The position numbers were made by a program, and so were the translations under genes. A model generated the notes under the pieces. It was not told the DNA's origin. It saw only the letters and a program-made list of their open reading frames with translations, and searched no databases. Source: an uncultured Eubacterium sp. (GTDB taxonomy: Bacteria; Bacillota; Clostridia; Lachnospirales; Lachnospiraceae). From it: a stretch of 28,044 nucleotides of DNA. Within the stretch, counting starts at the first letter, position 1, and each line of letters opens with the position of its first letter. Shown here piece by piece: positions 1 to 7,641 of this stretch. The stretch lies in contig CAJTTQ010000006.1 in assembly GCA_910579145.1 (NCBI GenBank), positions 39,516 to 67,559 on the forward strand, read 5' to 3'.

Positions 1-1
1 G

Positions 2-484
2 GATATTTTTGGGAATATGATCAATCAGGATGAACATGCGTACTGCGATTATCCTTTACTTGACCGAGAGAGAGTGATGACTCAGGAAATGATTGAGGAA
101 TATAGGAAGTGTGGTAATATAACATCCATTCAAACAAATATTTTTGAAGAGAGTATTGAAAGAAATATGAGATATCTAGTTTGTCTGCTGGAATTTTTGT
201 TGGAGAAGAATCCAGAGATGAAAATATTTTTGTGCTTGCTGCCAAAGTATAAAGTGGTGGAAGATTTTGAAGAAAGCCAATTTTCTTTGTGGAAAGAGTT
301 TTTTGAAGAGACACTTGTTAAACTGCAGGGAAGATACCCTTTTATTTATCTTAATTACAAAAAGGACCAAGAAATTTCCGATCATAAAGAGTATTATTGG
401 GATTTGACGCATCTAAATTATGATGGCAGTGTGTGCTTTACGAAAAAACTGGCGGCAGATATAAGACGCTATGTTAAAATCTGA
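2..484 (+). CDS. C-terminal part of an SGNH/GDSL-like hydrolase-fold protein (5' end outside window)
   Basis: The reading frame is open to the left edge of the window, so the first ATG at base 17 is probably internal and the N-terminal part is missing. The C-terminal stretch has the pattern D-L-T-H-L-N-Y-D-G followed by a helix (FTKKLAADI). This is the block V signature (D..H.N..G) of SGNH-fold esterases and acyltransferases, including DltD-like proteins and those in polysaccharide loci. The Asp and His would be the last two members of the catalytic triad; the Ser block would lie upstream. It precedes a sugar aminotransferase and two licD genes on the same strand, so it fits a role in modifying a surface glycan. 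Substrate is unknown. The family call rests on one motif. Confidence 0.5.
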   Translation, partial: DIFGNMINQDEHAYCDYPLLDRERVMTQEMIEEYRKCGNITSIQTNIFEESIERNMRYLVCLLEFLLEKNPEMKIFLCLLPKYKVVEDFEESQFSLWKEFFEETLVKLQGRYPFIYLNYKKDQEISDHKEYYWDLTHLNYDGSVCFTKKLAADIRRYVKI

Positions 485-544
485 TGTTTCGGTATGCTGG
501 TAAAACGCATAGGAAACTTCACTTGGCAGAAATGAAGGTAAGTT

Positions 545-1672
545 ATGAGAAAACAAAAAAAAATACCATTTGCATCGTTTGAGGTGATGCATACTGAGAT
601 TCGTGATGAGTTGGAACAGGCGTATCAACAGGTTTTGAATAGCAACAACTTTATTCGTGGAGAGCAGTGCCGGTTATTTGAAGAAGAATTTGCTGCCTAC
701 TGCGATGCCAACTTTTGTATCGGTGTGGGAAATGGACTGGATGCTCTTACCCTTATTTTGCGTGCGATGGAAATTGGAGAAGGAGATGAGGTGATCGTCC
801 CCTCGAATACATTTATCGCAACAGCGCTAGCGGTTTCTTTTGCCGGAGCTGCGCCTGTTTTTGTGGAACCTGATATATGTACATATAATATAGACATCCG
901 TTTGATCGAGGAGAAAATCACGAAGAAGACGAAGGCAATTATGGCAGTGCATCTGCAGGGGCGTCCCGCAGATATGGATGCCATTTGTGCCATTGCAAAA
1001 AAATATGATCTGAATGTGATTGAGGATGCGGCGCAGGCTCACGGTGCCAGATATAAGGGCAGGAGAGTCGGAGCTTTGGGAGATGCGGCCGGATTTAGTT
1101 TTTATCCGGGTAAGAATTTGGGTGCATTGGGAGATGGAGGGTGTGTTACGACGAATGATGCACTGCTTGCAGAACGAGTTCGTGCCCTGTCAAATTATGG
1201 TTCGGATTATAAGTATCATCATATGTATCAGGGTGTGAACAGCCGACTAGACGAGATGCAGGCAGCATTTTTGCGTGTGAAACTGAAGTGTCTGGATAAA
1301 TGGAACCGGACACGTCAAAACATTGCGGGAACGTACTATGATGGATTAGAACGGTCGATGTTCACGCTTCCGCTTATGAGTACGGAAGAATATGAACATA
1401 TTTATCATGTATTTGCAATCCGGTGTCAGCGCCGGGATGAATTGGAATCGTATTTATCTGAACATGGAATTGGAACAGTCAAGCATTATCCCGTGCCAAT
1501 CCACAGGCAGGAGGCGTACCGGGGACTGAATATCGCGGAAGGTGTGCTGCCAGTCGCAGAAGAGATCAGTAGGACGATTCTTAGCATCCCGATGTATTAT
1601 GGCATGACACAGGAGGAAATTTCTTATGTGATTGAAGTTCTTGATTATTTTGCGTATCAAAGATCGAACTGA
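545..1672 (+). CDS. DegT/DnrJ/EryC1/StrS-family PLP-dependent sugar aminotransferase
   Basis: This is a full-length (375 aa) aminotransferase of the DegT/StrS family, which aminates nucleotide-linked keto-sugars with glutamate as usual donor. Visible landmarks are GVGNGLDALTLIL near residue 61 (phosphate-binding region), EDAAQAHGA with Asp161 and Gln164 contacting the PLP ring, and SFYPGKNLGALGDGG with Lys190 as the Schiff-base lysine. The HLQGRPADMDAI stretch resembles enzymes of the QdtB/FdtB type that aminate C3 of a dTDP-3-keto-6-deoxyhexose, but a C4 enzyme cannot be excluded. No dTDP-sugar ketoisomerase or dehydratase gene is in view; those may lie to the left. It is followed 18 bases later by the first licD gene, so the two are probably co-transcribed. 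Confidence 0.88.
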   Translation: MRKQKKIPFASFEVMHTEIRDELEQAYQQVLNSNNFIRGEQCRLFEEEFAAYCDANFCIGVGNGLDALTLILRAMEIGEGDEVIVPSNTFIATALAVSFAGAAPVFVEPDICTYNIDIRLIEEKITKKTKAIMAVHLQGRPADMDAICAIAKKYDLNVIEDAAQAHGARYKGRRVGALGDAAGFSFYPGKNLGALGDGGCVTTNDALLAERVRALSNYGSDYKYHHMYQGVNSRLDEMQAAFLRVKLKCLDKWNRTRQNIAGTYYDGLERSMFTLPLMSTEEYEHIYHVFAIRCQRRDELESYLSEHGIGTVKHYPVPIHRQEAYRGLNIAEGVLPVAEEISRTILSIPMYYGMTQEEISYVIEVLDYFAYQRSN

Positions 1673-1690
1673 TTCAGAGGAGGTAGACGA

Positions 1691-2707
1691 ATGTTGGAAT
1701 TTCCACCGGGGTTTTTTGAGGAGGAAGAACGATGTGGTTTTGTTGTATCGTCCATGATGAAGAAAGCATGGGCAGCTCAAATGGAAGTGCTGCAGATCGT
1801 GGCAGATATATGTAAGAAGTATGGACTACAGTATTTTGCGTCGGGCGGGACCTTGATCGGTGCAGTTCGGCATCAGGGATTTATCCCTTGGGATGATGAT
1901 ATAGATATCGGATTGAAACGGGAAGAGTACAACAAACTGATCCAGATTCTGCCAGATGAATTGCCCCATGGGGTTGTGTTAGGAGGCATGTTTGAGGAGT
2001 CGGAAAATCCGGATAAGATATTTCCTGCGTGTTGTGTCAGAGTTTGTACCGATGCTTCCGCATGGGATTTCAAAAGCCATATGGAGCGTTTTCATGGATT
2101 TCCCTATGTTGGTGTGGGAATTGATATTTTTCCCTATGATTATATTCCTAGAGATGAGGAAGAGGCGGAATTGCAAAATATTATACTTGAATACGGACGG
2201 GCGGTTCTTTCAAATTGGGATGCGCTTGAGGATCAGGGCGAATTAGAGAAGCGTATAAGCAGGATCGAGGAATTATGTGGAACTACCATTTCACAAGAAC
2301 GAAATAGGAAATGGGCACTGCAGAAACTTCTTGATTCCGTGGCATCGCTATATGGAGAGGAAGATGCAGATGAGATGACTGTGTTTTTAGGCGTCAGCAG
2401 GTTGAGATTGGGGACGGATTTTCATGTTTCGAAAAAATGTTTTGATTCATTTGTGAACCTTCCGTTTGAACAGATCGAAATTCCGGCTCCATGTGGTTAT
2501 CACGAGGCGCTGGTTGGAGAGTATGGGGATTATATGACATATGAACGAGGCACTCAGGGACATGATTATCCTTGTTTTCGTAGAAGTCAGGAGCAGTTGC
2601 AAAGGGCGCTAGAGGAAGTGGGATTTAATGGTTCCATTGAGGACTTCTGCCAGCGAGTCTTAACAGGGGAACTTTATGTAAATATATGTTTTGGTGTGTG
2701 CGGGTGA
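1691..2707 (+). CDS. LicD-family phosphotransferase, first of a tandem pair
   Basis: LicD proteins transfer phosphocholine or related phospho-groups from a CDP-activated donor to sugars of teichoic acid, capsule or lipooligosaccharide. This 338-residue protein has the family core: LQYFASGGTLIGAVRHQG near residues 46-63, then PWDDDIDIG with the metal-binding acidic cluster at residues 68-72. The start is fixed by an AGAGGAGG sequence about 8 bases upstream of the ATG. The C-terminal half has the conserved CGYHEALVGEYGDYM block, which fits the LicD C-terminal part. It is about 50% identical by eye to the next gene, clearly a tandem duplicate. Nothing in the sequence fixes the transferred group. 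The neighbouring LicC-like fusion gene may supply the donor. Confidence 0.88.
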   Translation: MLEFPPGFFEEEERCGFVVSSMMKKAWAAQMEVLQIVADICKKYGLQYFASGGTLIGAVRHQGFIPWDDDIDIGLKREEYNKLIQILPDELPHGVVLGGMFEESENPDKIFPACCVRVCTDASAWDFKSHMERFHGFPYVGVGIDIFPYDYIPRDEEEAELQNIILEYGRAVLSNWDALEDQGELEKRISRIEELCGTTISQERNRKWALQKLLDSVASLYGEEDADEMTVFLGVSRLRLGTDFHVSKKCFDSFVNLPFEQIEIPAPCGYHEALVGEYGDYMTYERGTQGHDYPCFRRSQEQLQRALEEVGFNGSIEDFCQRVLTGELYVNICFGVCG

Positions 2708-2744
2708 CTTAAATGTGGAGTTGTTAGAAGGAGGAGTTGGTACT

Positions 2745-3725
2745 ATGGAATTTCCGGCAGCTTTTTTTCAGGAGGAAACAAGATGTGATTTTTTAATATC
2801 TTCTATGATGAAAAGGGCGTGGGCGGCAGAATTAGAAGTATTGCAGGTTGTAGCAGAGCTGTGTGAGCGGAATGGCCTGCAGTATTTTGCGGACTGGGGC
2901 ACACTTTTGGGGGCGGTCAGGCATCAGGGGTTTATTCCGTGGGATGATGATATTGATATAAGTTTGAAGCGGGAGGATTATACTGAGTTTATCCGGTTGC
3001 TGTCCGAGGAACTTCCCAAAGGATTTGTGATGAGCGGGATGTATGCGGCTTCGGAACGTTTGCAGCAGGCTGCGCACAGTCAATGTATCCGTGTGATCGC
3101 AGATGAGGAATTGTGGGATTTTAATGATTACATGAAGCGGTTTCATGGTTTTCCCTACCAACGGATCGGTATTGATATTTTTCCCATTGACTATATGCCG
3201 AAGGATCGTGAATTGGTAGAAGTACAGAAGGATATTGTTTTATATGGAATGACTATCCTGCAGTACTGGGATGAGTTGTATCAAAGTGGGGAACTGGATG
3301 CCCGTTTATGCGGGATGGAGGAATTGTGCCAGATGACCATACCCCGGGGCGCTGGGACAGAAGTATTTCTGCGAAGACTGATTGATTCGGTTGCGGCGTT
3401 GTATGGTGCGTCGGAAGCAGAGGAGTTAACCGTGTATTCCCTTTTTGTGACAAGACCAGATTACCGGCTGAAAAAGGAATGGTATCAGGAAGCTGTCAAG
3501 ATGCCTTTTGAGCATACGGAGATTGCAGTACCATGTGGTTATCATGAAGTTTTGACCGCAGAGTTTGGGGATTATATGGTGCCGGATCAGGGAAACAGAG
3601 GGCACGGTTATCCGTTTTACGGGTCGATGGAAGCAGAACTTGAGAAACAGATCCGTGCGGTGGGTTTTCAAGGGACAGTGGAGGAGTTTTGCCAAAAGGT
3701 TTCCAGCGGAGATCTGAGAGTGTAG
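2745..3725 (+). CDS. LicD-family phosphotransferase, second of a tandem pair
   Basis: A 326-residue LicD paralogue. The core motif runs LQYFADWGTLLGAVRHQG, then PWDDDIDIS with the acidic cluster at residues 67-71; CGYHEVLTAEFGDYM lies near the C-terminus. The frame is open upstream into the preceding gene, but the ATG chosen here follows GAAGGAGGAGTTGG, a strong ribosome-binding site. The N-terminus from this ATG (MEFPAAFFQEET) also lines up with the first copy (MLEFPPGFFEEE), which decides the start. All key LicD residues are kept in both copies, so both are probably active, perhaps on different sugar acceptors. It ends about 70 bases before the end of a converging gene, with no clear terminator in the gap. 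Confidence 0.88.
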   Translation: MEFPAAFFQEETRCDFLISSMMKRAWAAELEVLQVVAELCERNGLQYFADWGTLLGAVRHQGFIPWDDDIDISLKREDYTEFIRLLSEELPKGFVMSGMYAASERLQQAAHSQCIRVIADEELWDFNDYMKRFHGFPYQRIGIDIFPIDYMPKDRELVEVQKDIVLYGMTILQYWDELYQSGELDARLCGMEELCQMTIPRGAGTEVFLRRLIDSVAALYGASEAEELTVYSLFVTRPDYRLKKEWYQEAVKMPFEHTEIAVPCGYHEVLTAEFGDYMVPDQGNRGHGYPFYGSMEAELEKQIRAVGFQGTVEEFCQKVSSGDLRV

Positions 3726-3795
3726 AAGAGGCTCATATGGTGAGAGGATGAAACGGGGGCATGGACAGTACAGATGGAAATCTTTTCAATAGCAG

Positions 3796-6144
3796 CTACA
3801 TCAGTTCAAAAAATGGTTTTACCTGTTCAGGAGTAAAGGTATATTTTAATTGCTTGACTGGCATGGAATCAATAATTTTTTTTATGCCGTCAATATCCGC
3901 TTCTGGTTCGGCCAGCAGACTGATCACCTGAGCGATCGTATCCATACACGCATCGTTCCAGTCATAGCGTGCAATTTCCTGGCTTCCCAGCCGTATCCCA
4001 TATCCGTAAAACAGTTTTTTTGTTTTCTTATTTAGTGTTACACCGCATTTATAAGCATTGTCATAAATCGTTTCCATCGTGTTCTTACTGGTACGGATAA
4101 AAATCTGATGTGTTGACGAGATTTTTCCATCAACGTCAGCGACATCAAGGCCGTATGAAGCCAGAACTTTTCCTAAGTAATTCGCACAGTGGATCATATG
4201 GCTCATATACTCACTTCCAAACTGTTCAAATTCAATGAGTGCAAAAAGAAGGGAAATTTTTTGATGCATTTGGGAATGGCGCAGGTACTTTGGGTTGATG
4301 GCGGTTTCCATCTTCTCGTGAAGATGGTTGTCATTGGTCAGGATCAGTCCGGAAGCCGGGCCAGGAAAACTTTTGTGTGTACCGCCAAACAAAACGATAC
4401 GCTCCATTGTTTTCAGAGGATTCGCGGCCAGTCCTGCAGCAATGAGTCCCATGATCTGGCTGCAGTCATATAGTAGTATTGCTTTACTAGTATCTAATTT
4501 TTCAACATCCATGATCTTGATCATATCGGAAGGTGCTAAAAGGACATAATCAATTTTGTATTCCTTGATCATTTTATTGGCAAGTTCGTAATCCAGGTCG
4601 TAGGCTTCCAAGTCATAAGGTGCTTCGAAAGTCTCTACTCCCAGTCGTTCTACAACTGGTTTTACTGAGGCGTGGCCTCCGAATTCTTTTCCTAAAAGCA
4701 TCATTTTCTGTCCGGGTTCACATAGTGTTTTGGTGATCATATCAATACAGTGCATTCCGGTAAAAGGTCTCGGATCCACATATCTGGCGCCAAAGATCCG
4801 TTCGCAGACTTCAGATATTTTTTCATAAAAGCAGAATAACTTTTCGCATCCGATAAAGTTGTCGTCCATATTAAAAGAATACGTGTTATTCATGATATAA
4901 CGTTCCTGAAAACCAAATCCGAGCGGCAGATTTACAAAATCCGACACGATATTTTCAGCGGCGCATAGTGGCAGTGTCTTTTTATGATAGTCTTTGAAGT
5001 CTTTGCAATAGCCATAAATTTCCTGTAATTCGGATTCGACATCGGACTGGTATCTGCCTTCAATGTATATGTTTTTGTCCATACGGAACAGTTTTACATT
5101 TCCCGTACTATAATCGCGGCACTGGTAATAGACTCTTCCAAGTAAAGAGACCTTTTCCGTGTCGTCCGGTTTTACATCACAAATATAAAAATCTCCTCGG
5201 CATCTGAATTTAAACATGGAATCCTTTATGGAACGAAGTGATTCAATTCCAATGATGTGTTCCTCCTGAACACCCAGCCGGTTGCTTATTTCTTTCAGCA
5301 GTTTTGATTCGGAATTCGTACGGTATTTGTTGTCAAATTCCCTCAGTTCTTCTAAAGAATCAAATTCGTTTATCACATGTGAGGCGCAGCGTTTTGCATA
5401 CATATATAATTCTTCGAAATGCTCATCCTGAATATCTGCCCAAAATTTATTTTTGGTTTTGGGTAGATCGTACTCTTTTTCCAGAATACGAAGTATTTTT
5501 TGGGAAAACTGTTCCGAAAAGAAGGCGTACCCGAGTGTCACCCATATATCATAACAGCGGTCGCCGTAGAATGTTTCAAGCATCCTGTCATCTTCATCTG
5601 TGATAAAGCCGCGTTCTGCTGTTTTTCCCGCAGCATATACGCTCGTATAATACGAATCAAAGGCGTATTTTTCAAATATATTTTCGGTGAAATACAGATC
5701 AGAGGAAGTGATAATTGAATTTTTCAGGTATGCTCGCGCGGCATACACACTTGAATGGTTATTTCGCTCCCTGTATTCGGTTGACTCAACGAGGATCACA
5801 CCGTATTTTTCGGTCAAATATTCGAACTGTTCTTTCATATACCCTACGACGACAATGATTTCATTTATGCCAGCTTCTTTTAATTGCTCGATCTGCCGTT
5901 CGAGCAGGATTTCGCCTTTTACTTTAAGCAGGCTTTTCGGTTTTTCAAAATTAAGCGGTACAAACCTGGTAGATAGTCCTGCCGACAGGATAATGGCGTT
6001 GTCTATCTTTTTGTGATTGAGATATTCCTGTCCCTTTTTCGTAACGTCGCTGTTTTTTATATATCCTTCTGCTATTAATGTTTCGTATAGTTTGTCAGCC
6101 TCATCTTTCGTGATAAAAAATTTGTGGGCCATCTCTTCTCGCAC
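3796..6144 (-). CDS. Fusion: winged helix + LicC-like cytidylyltransferase + kinase N-lobe-like segment + SHMT-like PLP domain
   Basis: A 782-residue multidomain protein. Residues ~5-45 form a short winged-helix-like segment (YIKNSDVTKKGQEYL). Residues ~48-270 are a LicC-type nucleotidyltransferase: IILSAGLSTRF, then KPKSLLKVKG, RERNNHSSVYAAR and SSDLYF. Residues ~278-365 resemble the N-lobe of LicA-type choline kinases (GIESLRSIKDSMFKF, YICDVKPDDT, YIEGRY), but no kinase C-lobe follows. Residues ~390-745 are serine-hydroxymethyltransferase-like: LCAAENIVSDFV, FGGHAS (His491), LLYDCSQIMGLIAAGL (Asp560), GGTHKSFPGPASG (Lys591, PLP lysine) and YGIRLGS (Arg718). By-eye alignment puts Met418 and Phe430 where GlyA has catalytic Glu57 and Tyr65, so a folate-dependent role is unlikely. 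The start is uncertain: the GTG used here has no good ribosome-binding site, and a strong one serves an ATG in another frame upstream. It stands opposite the licD genes and shares a promoter region with the phosphatase operon. Confidence 0.82.
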   Translation of the reverse strand: MREEMAHKFFITKDEADKLYETLIAEGYIKNSDVTKKGQEYLNHKKIDNAIILSAGLSTRFVPLNFEKPKSLLKVKGEILLERQIEQLKEAGINEIIVVVGYMKEQFEYLTEKYGVILVESTEYRERNNHSSVYAARAYLKNSIITSSDLYFTENIFEKYAFDSYYTSVYAAGKTAERGFITDEDDRMLETFYGDRCYDIWVTLGYAFFSEQFSQKILRILEKEYDLPKTKNKFWADIQDEHFEELYMYAKRCASHVINEFDSLEELREFDNKYRTNSESKLLKEISNRLGVQEEHIIGIESLRSIKDSMFKFRCRGDFYICDVKPDDTEKVSLLGRVYYQCRDYSTGNVKLFRMDKNIYIEGRYQSDVESELQEIYGYCKDFKDYHKKTLPLCAAENIVSDFVNLPLGFGFQERYIMNNTYSFNMDDNFIGCEKLFCFYEKISEVCERIFGARYVDPRPFTGMHCIDMITKTLCEPGQKMMLLGKEFGGHASVKPVVERLGVETFEAPYDLEAYDLDYELANKMIKEYKIDYVLLAPSDMIKIMDVEKLDTSKAILLYDCSQIMGLIAAGLAANPLKTMERIVLFGGTHKSFPGPASGLILTNDNHLHEKMETAINPKYLRHSQMHQKISLLFALIEFEQFGSEYMSHMIHCANYLGKVLASYGLDVADVDGKISSTHQIFIRTSKNTMETIYDNAYKCGVTLNKKTKKLFYGYGIRLGSQEIARYDWNDACMDTIAQVISLLAEPEADIDGIKKIIDSMPVKQLKYTFTPEQVKPFFELM

Positions 6145-6180
6145 AGAATGTCAAATTGTTTTTTTGTCATTTTTCCCTCC
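6075..6180 (-). other. Strong ribosome-binding site and ATG in the wrong frame ahead of the fusion gene
   Basis: On the minus strand GGAGGGAAAAATG places an ideal ribosome-binding site before an ATG at 6170. It opens a 31-codon frame beginning MTKKQFDILCEK, which overlaps the fusion gene in another frame and stops at 6075. The peptide looks like the first helix of the winged-helix segment found at the N-terminus of LicC-like proteins. Adding one base between 6150 and 6133 would join it to the long frame. So this is either the true start disrupted by a one-base deletion or sequence error, or a leader peptide coupled to the downstream gene. A -1 slip on the A7 tract at 6159-6165 would not join the frames, because it meets TGA at once. 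Confidence 0.6.
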
Positions 6181-6221
6181 ACGCACGTAAACGGTTTTTG
6201 ATGGTTTGTATTATATTTCTT

Positions 6222-6250
6222 ATCATATCAGATTTTTCTATTTGGGTCAA
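6222..6250 (-). promoter_or_regulatory. Sigma-A-type promoter for the fusion gene
   Basis: On the minus strand TTGACC, a 17-base spacer and TATGAT, preceded by TGA (extended -10), lie about 50 bases upstream of the GGAGGG ribosome-binding site. The match to the housekeeping consensus is good. It sits back to back with the + promoter 25 bases away. Confidence 0.7.
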
Positions 6251-6274
6251 TGTATGTAATATTTTATAAAATTC

Positions 6275-6303
6275 CTGACAATATTGAAAAAGTGTGTTAT
6301 CAT
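6275..6303 (+). promoter_or_regulatory. Sigma-A-type promoter for the phosphatase/nucleotidyltransferase/methyltransferase operon
   Basis: CTGACA, a 17-base spacer and TATCAT with the extended -10 TG dinucleotide (TGTTATCAT) lie 34 bases upstream of the phosphatase ATG. Together with the facing promoter this makes a compact divergent control region, so both transcription units could share a regulator. Confidence 0.7.
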
Positions 6304-6337
6304 ATACCTATGTTGATGGAGAGGGGAAACGGAAAAG

Positions 6338-6949
6338 ATGGCGAATGCAAGCAGATTTATTTTTTTATTTGATCTGGATTCGACGATTACCAGACAGGAA
6401 ATTTTGCCGACGATTGCAGAAGAGTTTGGCGTTTTTGAGGAAATGCGTGCGTTGACGGAGCGTACGATGCGTGGGGAACTTCCGTTTAAGCAGAGTTTTT
6501 TACAGAGAGTAGAATTATTAAAAGGCATCCCGGTTAGTGAAGTGCGTGAACTTACTGGAAATATGAAGTTAAATAGATATTTGATGGAATTTATGAAACG
6601 GTATCAGAATCGTTGTTATATCGTTACGGGAAACCTGGATGTATGGATTGAGAATCTTGTCAAGAAACTGGGAATGGAGAAGAGTACTTTTTGTTCCAAG
6701 GCGCTGGTTGAGAATGATTATATTCAGGATGTTTTGAGTGTGGTAGACAAAAATGCAGTGATCAACCAGATGGTGCTTCCTTTTGTGGCGGTTGGGGATG
6801 GCAATAACGATGCGGAGATGATAGAGGCGGCGGAAATCGGGATTGGCTATGGAGGAGTGAGAGAGATCGCCCCATCGGTGCTGGCATGTGCTAGTCATGC
6901 TGTTTATCAGGAGGAAAAGTTAGTGGAATTTTTGGAACGTCTTGTTTAG
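6338..6949 (+). CDS. HAD-family phosphatase, phosphoserine-phosphatase (SerB)-like
   Basis: A 203-residue HAD-superfamily protein. Motif I is FDLDSTIT at residues ~10-17, with the nucleophile Asp11 and acid/base Asp13. Motif II is IVTGN, the conserved Lys is in SVVDKNAV, and motif IV is VGDGNNDAEMIE near residue 150. The DxDST form and GDGNND ending are typical of the SerB/type IB group, which hydrolyse phosphoserine and similar small phosphate esters. It lacks the regulatory domain of long SerB proteins. It starts an operon with a nucleotidyltransferase and a methyltransferase and is divergent from the SHMT-like fusion, which makes an amino-acid-like phosphate substrate plausible. The true substrate cannot be read from sequence. 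GAGAGGGG upstream is the likely ribosome-binding site, although its spacing is rather long. Confidence 0.8.
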   Translation: MANASRFIFLFDLDSTITRQEILPTIAEEFGVFEEMRALTERTMRGELPFKQSFLQRVELLKGIPVSEVRELTGNMKLNRYLMEFMKRYQNRCYIVTGNLDVWIENLVKKLGMEKSTFCSKALVENDYIQDVLSVVDKNAVINQMVLPFVAVGDGNNDAEMIEAAEIGIGYGGVREIAPSVLACASHAVYQEEKLVEFLERLV

Positions 6950-6970
6950 GTCTTTTGAGAGGAGTAGAGT

Positions 6971-7618
6971 ATGGCTGTATCAAGAACTGTTGTCATTAGT
7001 TGTGCGGGAATGGGAAACCGGTTGGGACTTGGTGTGACGAAGGCGTTGGTGGAAATTGATGGAAAGCCGTTGATCGTGCGCCATTTGGACATGCTTGAGA
7101 ATGAAAAGGATATACGGGTTGTGGTGGGTTATCAAGCAGAAAAGGTGATGGAAGCGGTTTTAAGATACCGGGATGATATTATGTTTGTATTTAATCATCA
7201 CTATAAAGAGACAGGAACGGGTGCCAGTGTGGCGCTGGCAGCAAATTATGCAGAGGAATTTATTTTATCGCTGGATGGTGATCTGCTGATCCATCCGGAA
7301 GATATGAAAAAGGTCCTTGCGTGTGACTATGAATTTGTAAGTGGTGGGATTCCGGGATCAGATGACCCGTGGATGCTGCAGACTTATGAGGAAGGGGAGA
7401 GGACATACGTCAGTGCTTTTTCCAAGAACAGAGGTGATTATGAATGGAATGGTGTCACTCAAGTGAAAAGTAAAAAGGTACTTCATGGTTCTGGGCATGT
7501 TTTCCAGCTTTTGGAGCCGTATCTGCCGCTTCCTTTTATGGAACTTAGAACGAGGGAGATTGATACGGTCAATGACTATGAAAGAGCGATTGCATGGGTG
7601 AAAAACGGGTTTTGTTAG
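6971..7618 (+). CDS. NTP-transferase-domain nucleotidyltransferase (probable cytidylyltransferase)
   Basis: A single-domain 215-residue nucleotidyltransferase. The N-terminal signature is VISCAGMGNRLGLGVTKALV, followed by IDGKPLI; this is the nucleotide-binding loop with conserved Gly, Arg and Lys, though SCAG replaces the usual AAG. KETGTGASVALA and LSLDGDLLI (metal-binding Asp) follow. The pattern resembles small cytidylyltransferases that activate alditol, inositol or choline phosphates rather than hexose-1-phosphate enzymes. It is the second nucleotidyltransferase of the locus, beside the LicC-like domain of the fusion protein, so two different activated donors may be made. It sits 21 bases after the phosphatase, with GAGAGGAG before the ATG, and 23 bases before the methyltransferase start; the three form an operon. 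Confidence 0.8.
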   Translation: MAVSRTVVISCAGMGNRLGLGVTKALVEIDGKPLIVRHLDMLENEKDIRVVVGYQAEKVMEAVLRYRDDIMFVFNHHYKETGTGASVALAANYAEEFILSLDGDLLIHPEDMKKVLACDYEFVSGGIPGSDDPWMLQTYEEGERTYVSAFSKNRGDYEWNGVTQVKSKKVLHGSGHVFQLLEPYLPLPFMELRTREIDTVNDYERAIAWVKNGFC

Positions 7619-7641
7619 AACATGGACAAGGAGAACAGATT

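Noticed and set aside
6159..6165. Programmed -1 frameshift on the A7 tract at the 5' end of the fusion gene
   Set aside because: A -1 slip there enters a frame that reaches TGA within two codons, so it cannot yield the long protein; the frame change must occur after 6151.
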